Assembly (NCBI GenBank): GCA_016786725.1
Contig: JAEUVU010000016.1
Location: 62,001-126,000 of the forward strand
Reading direction: 5' to 3'
Length of the DNA: 64,000 nucleotides
Origin: Ferruginibacter sp.
GTDB lineage: Bacteria > Bacteroidota > Bacteroidia > Chitinophagales > Chitinophagaceae
Below are positions 59,086-64,000 of this stretch, piece after piece (positions within the stretch are counted from its first letter, which is position 1; every line of letters starts with the position of its first letter). The notes beneath the pieces were generated by a model. The model made no database searches. It saw only the letters and a list, made by a program, of their open reading frames with translations, and was not told the DNA's origin. The position numbers were made by a program, and so were the translations under genes.

Positions 59086-59545
59086 TTTTATAATCCACAC
59101 AAAAATCATTATTTAAGTTCATTAAACTTTTTATACCGGTTAATAATAAAAAGCAAAAGTTTCCGTTTATAGCTATAACTGTACCGAACGATTTGAGAAA
59201 TTAAAATCTAACCTATGACTAAAAGGAAATACCTGTCTGCAGGATATAAATACCCCCCTTCGTATTTTTACCAGGTAGAACCTACAGATTGAGCTCACTT
59301 ACACTATCTCTGACGTTTTTAATAAAAAATTACGCAAAGCAATCCCCTAACCTGTTTTGCAAATGAAGTGTCAATAAATAATCATTTGTAACAAAAGTCG
59401 TGTGCTAACAACTTAAGATTTTTGTTTTTATGGATTGTTTGGATAACAACGAACCCCTCTTTCCAGAGGGGTTTTCATTTGCATTAAATGGGGATAAGTT
59501 GTGGCTCATTACTTAATGCAACTTTTATCTTTACAAAAAATAATT
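59086..59545. other. 460-bp intergenic region with an orphan terminator; possible small RNA
   Basis: No protein gene is credible here; a 26-codon frame at 59215-59292 has no support. Near the right end, 59452-59475, an AACCCCTC / GAGGGGTT hairpin with T run looks like an intrinsic terminator, yet no gene ends there on either strand, so a short transcript may end at it. I recognise no known RNA family. The rest is AT-rich with no clear structure. Confidence 0.45.
59452..59475 (+). terminator. Orphan intrinsic terminator
   Basis: AACCCCTCTTTCCAGAGGGG plus TTTT forms a 7-8 bp stem with a short loop. The nearest upstream gene already has its own terminator 370 bases earlier. Confidence 0.65.
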
Positions 59546-60019
59546 ATGACCCTAAGTGTTGGCCAGCCAGCCCCCGAATTCTCTTTATACGATACGGATA
59601 AAAAGAAAGTAAGCCTCTCTGATCACAGGGGCAAAAATGTATTGCTTTTGTTTTTTCCACAGGCATTTACAGGCACCTGTACTAAAGAATTATGTGTAAT
59701 AAGGGATGATATAGGCCGCTACAGCAATACAAATGCTGAGGTTATTGGCATTTCGGTAGACTCGGTTTTTACGCTTAAAAAATACAAAGAAGACCAGCAA
59801 TACAATTTTCCTTTGCTGAGCGACTTTAATAAGGACGTTTCTGCTTTATATGGATCATTGTATGATAACTGGATACTGGATATGAAAGGGGTAAGCAAAA
59901 GAGCTGCATTTATTGTGAATAAAGAAGGGTACCTTGTTTATGCTGAAGTGCTTGAAAATGCTGGAGAATTACCTGATTTTGCGGCTATTAATGAAAAAGT
60001 AGCTGTTTTAAACGCCTAA
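59546..60019 (+). CDS. Peroxiredoxin (AhpC/TSA, BCP-like)
   Basis: About 157 residues from the ATG at 59546 (MTLSVGQPAPEFSLYD). Thiol peroxidase fold with peroxidatic C45 in FTGTCTKELC and a second C50 five residues later, the spacing used by the BCP/PrxQ group for an intramolecular disulfide. It reduces hydroperoxides at the cost of thioredoxin. It has no signal peptide, so it is cytoplasmic. A TATCTTTA sequence about 20 bases before the ATG may be its -7 element. An upstream TTG-type frame to 59501 is not needed. Confidence 0.9.
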   Translation: MTLSVGQPAPEFSLYDTDKKKVSLSDHRGKNVLLLFFPQAFTGTCTKELCVIRDDIGRYSNTNAEVIGISVDSVFTLKKYKEDQQYNFPLLSDFNKDVSALYGSLYDNWILDMKGVSKRAAFIVNKEGYLVYAEVLENAGELPDFAAINEKVAVLNA

Positions 60020-60114
60020 AACAGGTATTTTTTATATTTTCAGGCTAAATTTATATAAATAATGTAACAGTCAAACTGTTGTTCAATTAAAACATTTTCT
60101 ATACTTTTACGTAG

Positions 60115-60456
60115 TTGAATAAAATAGTTTACATACTAATATTACTGATTGGATTAAATTTTACTTCTTTTGCTCAAACAAAACCCTCTGCACAGGGAGA
60201 CCCTATAGCAAAGCTGATAAAACCTTATCCGATTCCTGCTACTACTGCAATCAATTTTGAATTTCAGTATGGGTATGATAAATCTTTTTCTTTAGAGATA
60301 TACAATTTTATGGGAAAAAAGGTAAATGAATTTAATAAGATACCTCCCATTATGACTGTATCCCTTGAAGATTTTTACCGCGGCATCTATGTTTACCAGC
60401 TCAGGGATAAAGGCGGAAAAATCATTGATTCGGGCAAATTCCAGGTAGTTAAATAA
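60115..60456 (+). CDS. Very short exported protein consisting of a type IX sorting domain
   Basis: A 113-residue protein starting at TTG: a signal peptide (residues 2-20, ending SFAQTK), a 15-residue spacer, and then what looks like a complete T9SS type A sorting domain (IKPYPIPATTAINFEF, SFSLEIYNFMGKKV, then a GIYVYQL strand and final GKFQVVK). Normally this domain is the C-terminal tail of a much larger secreted protein that type IX secretion exports and often anchors to the surface. Here almost nothing precedes it. The gene could be a truncated remnant or a domain with a job of its own. No frameshifted partner is visible upstream; the gap to the peroxiredoxin is only 95 bases. Confidence 0.75.
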   Translation: MNKIVYILILLIGLNFTSFAQTKPSAQGDPIAKLIKPYPIPATTAINFEFQYGYDKSFSLEIYNFMGKKVNEFNKIPPIMTVSLEDFYRGIYVYQLRDKGGKIIDSGKFQVVK

Positions 60457-60471
60457 TTCTCCTTTTAAACG

Positions 60472-61653
60472 TTACATAACCTGTACTATCAAAAATTTCA
60501 GATAGTATGTATTCTCCTGTCCACGTATTATTGGATGATCAGCCGATTGCGAATTAAACACAACCTGCCTTATTTTTCTTTTTGCATCTGTTGCTGCCAT
60601 TTGAATAATGTCTAAAAATAATTCTGGTTGTACCAGGTTGGTACAGCTTGATGTTACTAAAAAACCTCCTGGCTTTACCAGTTTCATTCCTCTTAAATTT
60701 ATCTCTTTGTAACCGGCAACAGCTTTGCTAATGGTTGCCCTGCTTTTGGTGAACGAAGGTGGATCAAGCATTACCACATCCCACTGCTTTCCTTCCTTGC
60801 TCCATTCTTTCAGCACATCAAATGCATTCACACACTCAAACCTGCAAACTTTTTCAAGGCTATTCAAAGCTGCATTCTTATTACACATATCAATGGCACT
60901 TTGAGAAATATCAAGCCCCAAAACAGACCTGGCACCATAATGCCCGGCCATAATTTCAAAGGAGCCGGTATAACAAAATGCACCCAGCACATCTGCATCC
61001 TTTACTATGTGTTGGATAGCCCTTCGGTTATCCTGCTGGTCTAAAAAGAAACCGGTTTTTTGGCCATTGGCAATATCTACATTAAACTTTACGCCATTTT
61101 CGGTAATGATGATATTAGTATCGAATTCAGCAGATAAAAAACCCTTTTGTTGCTCCATCCCTTCCAGTTCCCTTACCGGCACATCATTGCGTTCGTAAAT
61201 TCCTTTGGGGCTGAATATTTGTTCAATCGCTTTTACAATTGCCGGTTTCCAAATATCAATACCCAGCGCCAGGGTTTGAATTACAAAATAATCGTTGAAC
61301 TTGTCAATGATCAGTTGCGGAATATCATCTGCCTCGCCAAAAATAAGCCTGCAGTTTTCGGTATAGCCCAGTTTTTGACGGTAGGCCCAGGCCTGCTGCA
61401 GCCGGTTAACAAAAAACTGTTCATCAATTACTTCATCCCTGTTGCGGGTTAGCAGGCGCACCATTATCTGCGACTGAGGGTTTATATACCCCCTGCCTAC
61501 AAATTTCTTATCGTGAGTAAACACATTTACAATTTCACCTGCCCTGGCGGCAGCATCCAGTGCTTTGCCGGTGTTAACCTCGTTTCCAAATACCCAGGGG
61601 TGCCCGCCCTCTATCCTTCTGCTTATCTTTTTATTTAAAAAAATGCTTTTCAT
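60472..61653 (-). CDS. rlmI: RlmI-type 23S rRNA cytosine-C5 methyltransferase
   Basis: About 393 residues from the ATG at 61653 (MKSIFLNKKISRRIEGGHPWVF). An N-terminal PUA domain (about 1-75) is followed by an EEHEE-like domain and a class I SAM domain with VLGAFCYTGSFEI, LGLDIS and the catalytic LDPPSF, then the SSCTNLV cysteine site. This layout is that of RlmI, which makes m5C in 23S rRNA (C1962 in E. coli); other RlmK/L-like roles are less likely. A TACCTTTG -7 element sits 5 bases before the ATG, so the transcript has almost no leader. The longer frame to 61872 is spurious. Confidence 0.92.
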   Translation of the reverse strand: MKSIFLNKKISRRIEGGHPWVFGNEVNTGKALDAAARAGEIVNVFTHDKKFVGRGYINPQSQIMVRLLTRNRDEVIDEQFFVNRLQQAWAYRQKLGYTENCRLIFGEADDIPQLIIDKFNDYFVIQTLALGIDIWKPAIVKAIEQIFSPKGIYERNDVPVRELEGMEQQKGFLSAEFDTNIIITENGVKFNVDIANGQKTGFFLDQQDNRRAIQHIVKDADVLGAFCYTGSFEIMAGHYGARSVLGLDISQSAIDMCNKNAALNSLEKVCRFECVNAFDVLKEWSKEGKQWDVVMLDPPSFTKSRATISKAVAGYKEINLRGMKLVKPGGFLVTSSCTNLVQPELFLDIIQMAATDAKRKIRQVVFNSQSADHPIIRGQENTYYLKFLIVQVM

Positions 61654-61657
61654 GGCG

Positions 61658-61665
61658 CAAAGGTA
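61658..61665 (-). promoter_or_regulatory. -7 promoter element immediately before rlmI
   Basis: The minus strand reads TACCTTTG, an exact TAnnTTTG, only 4 bases upstream of the ATG at 61653. It implies a near-leaderless mRNA, or a start further inside. Confidence 0.45.
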
Positions 61666-61791
61666 ACACCATGTCATACCTAACACATGGTTACAGGGCA
61701 GATATTTGCCAATAATTGCCAATTTGACCGCAAAACAGGCCTTGGCAAAATGTTTGACTGTTGTACCTTCGCAACCAATTTTAAAAGAGAT

Positions 61792-62340
61792 ATGGAAGAA
61801 AAAGAAATATTTACCCCCGAAAACGAAGAAATGAACATTAATGCCGATGCAGATGTGCCGGGTAATACGCATTTAAGCAACCCCGGCGGCGAAGAAGTTT
61901 TGGAAAAACTGCAGGCCGAAGTTGAAGAGCAAAAGGACAAATACCTTCGCCTGTTTGCTGAATTTGACAATTTTAAACGCCGCAACGCAAAAGAGAGGAT
62001 TGAGCTTATTCAAACAGCCGGTAAGGATGTGATCATTTCTATGCTGGAAGTAATGGATGATTGCGACCGTGCAGAAAAGCAATTGAACGAAAACAGTGAT
62101 ATAGCCCTGCAGAAAGAAGGTGTTCAGCTTGTGTTTAATAAATTAAGAAATACCTTACAGGCGAAAGGGCTCACTGCTATGGAAAGCATCAATACCGAAT
62201 TTGATGTTGAAAAGCATGAAGCTATTACTGAGGTAGAAGTGCCTGAAGCTATGAAAGGAAAGGTAGTGGATGAAATTGAAAAGGGATATTATCTCAACAG
62301 CAAAATAATACGCTTTGCAAAAGTGGTGGTAGGTAAATAA
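61792..62340 (+). CDS. grpE: GrpE nucleotide exchange factor
   Basis: About 182 residues from the ATG at 61792 (MEEKEIFTPENEEMN). An acidic N-terminal tail is followed by a long coiled coil (about 35-95; LEKLQAEVEEQKDKYLRLFAEFDNFKRR) and the C-terminal beta-domain with FDVEKHEAI and YYLNSKIIRFAKVVVGK. It releases ADP from DnaK and acts as a thermosensor. It is followed by dnaJ, 91 bases away, with a hairpin between. A TACCTTCG sequence at 61764-61771 is a near match to the -7 element. Confidence 0.96.
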   Translation: MEEKEIFTPENEEMNINADADVPGNTHLSNPGGEEVLEKLQAEVEEQKDKYLRLFAEFDNFKRRNAKERIELIQTAGKDVIISMLEVMDDCDRAEKQLNENSDIALQKEGVQLVFNKLRNTLQAKGLTAMESINTEFDVEKHEAITEVEVPEAMKGKVVDEIEKGYYLNSKIIRFAKVVVGK

Positions 62341-62360
62341 AACTAATTAGCTAATTAGCC

Positions 62361-62423
62361 AATGTGCTGATATGCTAAATGATTTCCGTATTTTTCATTA
62401 GCACATTAGCATATCAGCACATT
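62361..62423. repeat. Hairpin between grpE and dnaJ
   Basis: A perfect 18-bp inverted repeat: AATGTGCTGATATGCTAA at 62361-62378 pairs with 62406-62423. It ends 8 bases before the dnaJ ATG, so in the mRNA a strong stem would stand just before the start codon. Confidence 0.8.
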
Positions 62424-62431
62424 ATCACATT

Positions 62432-63604
62432 ATGAGCAAGAGAGATTTTTACGAAATATTGGGTGTTTCCAAATCTTCATCACAGGATGAAATAAAAAAG
62501 GCGTACCGCAAGGTGGCCATGCAATATCACCCTGACAGGAACCCCGGCGATAAAACTGCAGAAGAAAAGTTTAAAGAAGCAGCAGAAGCCTACGAAATTT
62601 TAAGCGACACAGATAAACGTGCCCAGTACGACCGGTTTGGTCACCAGGCATTCAGCCCTGGCCGTGGCGGCGGCGGAGGCTACAGCGGAGGCGGTATGAA
62701 CATGGATGATATCTTTAGCCAGTTTGGAGATATTTTTGGAGATGACAGTCCTTTCGGTAGTTTTTTTGGCGGCAGCAGCGGCAGAAGAAGTTCGGGAGGA
62801 AGATCAAGAGGTACACGTGGCAGCAACTTACGTGTAAAAATAAAACTGAATTACGAAGAGATTGCAAAGGGGGCACAGAAGACCATCAAGGTAAAAAAAT
62901 ATGTGCTTTGCAATACCTGCAGCGGCAGTGGCGCAAAAGATAAAAACAGTGTGCAAACCTGCAATACCTGCGGTGGCAGCGGCCAGGTGCGTAAAGTGCA
63001 GAATACTTTTTTAGGACAGATGCAAACCGTAACAACCTGCCCAACCTGTAATGGCGAAGGAAGTACGGTAACAAACAAATGCACAGCCTGTAAAGGAGAT
63101 GGAAGGGTGTATGGTGAAGAAACAGTAACCATTGATATCCCGGCAGGCGTACAGGAAGGCATGCAGTTAAGCCTGAGCGGAAAAGGCAATGCCGGCGAAC
63201 GTGGCGGCTCACCCGGCGATTTGATTGTGCTTATTGAAGAGGAAGCACATCCGCAACTGCACCGTGATGGATTGAATGTAGCTTTCGATCTTCACATTTC
63301 TATACCCGATGCCATTTTTGGTACACAGGTAGAAGTGCCTACTATTGACGGCAGGGCTAAAATAAAAATACCGGCGGGTACACAAAGCGGAAAAATATTC
63401 AGGCTTAAAGGAAAAGGTTTCCCGAATGTGAACAGTTATGAAAAAGGAGACCAGTTGATACAGGTAAATGTGTGGACACCGCAGCATGTTTCATCTGCCG
63501 AAAAAGATATGCTGGAGAAACTGCAACAGTCAGAAAATTTTCAACCTAAGCCTGATAAGAACGATAAATCATTCTTTGATAAAGTGAGGGAGATGTTCTC
63601 TTAA
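62432..63604 (+). CDS. dnaJ: DnaJ chaperone
   Basis: A 390-residue type I J-protein: J domain (1-70) with HPD at 33-35, a Gly/Phe-rich region (about 75-130), a zinc domain with four CxxCxGxG repeats ([32 protein letters not shown]), and two C-terminal substrate-binding domains. It delivers unfolded clients to DnaK and stimulates its ATPase. It pairs with grpE upstream; dnaK is not in the window. Its stop overlaps by four bases the end of the convergent M23 peptidase gene. Translation may be affected by the hairpin just before the ATG. Confidence 0.97.
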   Translation: MSKRDFYEILGVSKSSSQDEIKKAYRKVAMQYHPDRNPGDKTAEEKFKEAAEAYEILSDTDKRAQYDRFGHQAFSPGRGGGGGYSGGGMNMDDIFSQFGDIFGDDSPFGSFFGGSSGRRSSGGRSRGTRGSNLRVKIKLNYEEIAKGAQKTIKVKKYVLCNTCSGSGAKDKNSVQTCNTCGGSGQVRKVQNTFLGQMQTVTTCPTCNGEGSTVTNKCTACKGDGRVYGEETVTIDIPAGVQEGMQLSLSGKGNAGERGGSPGDLIVLIEEEAHPQLHRDGLNVAFDLHISIPDAIFGTQVEVPTIDGRAKIKIPAGTQSGKIFRLKGKGFPNVNSYEKGDQLIQVNVWTPQHVSSAEKDMLEKLQQSENFQPKPDKNDKSFFDKVREMFS

Positions 63605-64000
63605 TCGGATTTAATATTCAAATACTTAGCCGGGTTTAAATAAAACATTTTTTTCCATCCTTCAATCGTGTTTTTTTCATAAAACCAGGGGTAGGGAAAT
63701 ATTGTTTCTATTGAATAATGAAGGTGGGCAGGTTTGCCTGTTGCATTTCCTGAATCGCCAACTTTTCCAATCGTATCTCCCCTGCTTACATATCTGTACA
63801 AATGAACAAATGTAGTACCCATATGTGCAAAATAATAAGTACGCCATTTGGGTCCGAGTATGTAAACATAATTGCCTGCGATAGTTCCGTATCCGTTTTT
63901 AATAATAAACCCTGATACGGGCGATAAAACAGCCGTTCCTTTTTCAGAAAATATATCTATCCCTTTATGAACGCCTGATTCTCCCCAGGGATAATACCAA
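63601..64000 (-). CDS. M23 family metallopeptidase, 5' end beyond window
   Basis: Only the C-terminal part, about 132 residues, is present; the frame stays open to the right edge. It shows the lysostaphin/LytM fold: HKGIDIF (first zinc His and Asp), then [13 protein letters not shown], then [19 protein letters not shown] and the HLHYSI pair of His. M23 enzymes cut peptidoglycan cross-bridges or act as inactive activators. The zinc ligands visible here are intact. The conserved second half ends with a short helical tail ([15 protein letters not shown]). Confidence 0.88.
   Translation of the reverse strand, partial: WYYPWGESGVHKGIDIFSEKGTAVLSPVSGFIIKNGYGTIAGNYVYILGPKWRTYYFAHMGTTFVHLYRYVSRGDTIGKVGDSGNATGKPAHLHYSIETIFPYPWFYEKNTIEGWKKMFYLNPAKYLNIKSD

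Noticed and set aside
59215..59292. 26-codon frame in the intergenic gap before peroxiredoxin
   Set aside because: Too short, no hydrophobic or conserved pattern, no promoter or terminator at matching positions.
1..64000. tRNA, rRNA, riboswitches, prophage or integrase genes
   Set aside because: No cloverleaf, rRNA segment, known riboswitch core or integrase/transposase protein was recognised in any gap or frame; a covariance-model search would be needed to exclude small RNAs fully.

Overview
The window looks like chromosome from a member of the Bacteroidota, most likely Chitinophagaceae or a near relative (family-level placement is inference). The grounds are: promoter -7 elements of the form TAnnTTTG in front of many genes, few Shine-Dalgarno sequences, a type IX secretion sorting domain, families largely restricted to the phylum (DUF6427, DUF6702, paired DUF1573, an E1 alpha-beta fusion, Bacteroidota-type DsbD), and moderate-to-low GC. 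No rRNA, tRNA, CRISPR array or phage was found.

Layout. 1-9 kb: end of an ECF sigma factor, a DsbD thiol-redox pair, purQ, two membrane or secreted proteins of unknown role, an epimerase and an ABC-2 exporter. 9-19 kb: a metzincin-like protease next to a fused beta-oxidation enzyme, a GDPD-like protein divergent from an LtaS-type sulfatase, a WG-repeat protein, and metG, which carries an in-frame insertion. 19-30 kb: a Schlafen/AlbA-type protein, two tandem S66 carboxypeptidases, two tandem alpha/beta hydrolases, a rhodanese, the Kup potassium transporter, three small DUF1801/DUF4256/YdeI proteins and a SulP transporter. 30-45 kb: a large Asp-box beta-propeller protein, a MORN-type protein, an esterase, an M1 peptidase operon that ends in a previously unlisted 38-residue membrane protein, a CNNM-type protein, a PAP2 phosphatase and two tandem LtaS-like sulfatases. 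45-52 kb: a methyltransferase, glmM, a four-helix-bundle element, a cysteine desulfurase, an AT-rich ImmA/DUF4411 toxin-antitoxin-like module, a 21-bp tandem repeat array and tryptophan 2,3-dioxygenase. 52-64 kb: housekeeping genes, including yebC, the E1 fusion, peroxiredoxin, rlmI, grpE-dnaJ and an M23 peptidase.

Most genes look ordinary. The unusual content is a dense and varied set of small palindromic or inverted-repeat elements. Two carry protein-coding cargo. One is a 483-bp module with 31-bp inverted repeats that encodes a DUF559 (PD-(D/E)XK) nuclease domain and sits in frame inside methionyl-tRNA synthetase. The other is a 437-bp module with 29-bp inverted repeats that encodes a 23S-IVS-type four-helix-bundle protein; it fills the gap between glmM and a cysteine desulfurase and supplies part of the latter's TTG start codon. 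A third family, non-coding and about 95 bp long with TGTCAGGCCACTA ends, occurs in three places, usually in pairs, and supplies the stop codon of an esterase.

Functional groupings: glmM, the three sulfatase-like enzymes, the S66 and M23 peptidases and PAP2 touch the cell envelope. DsbD, the stand-alone DsbD N-domain and peroxiredoxin handle redox. The beta-oxidation fusion, E1 and tryptophan dioxygenase handle catabolism. GrpE-DnaJ, YebC, RlmI and MetG serve protein synthesis and folding.
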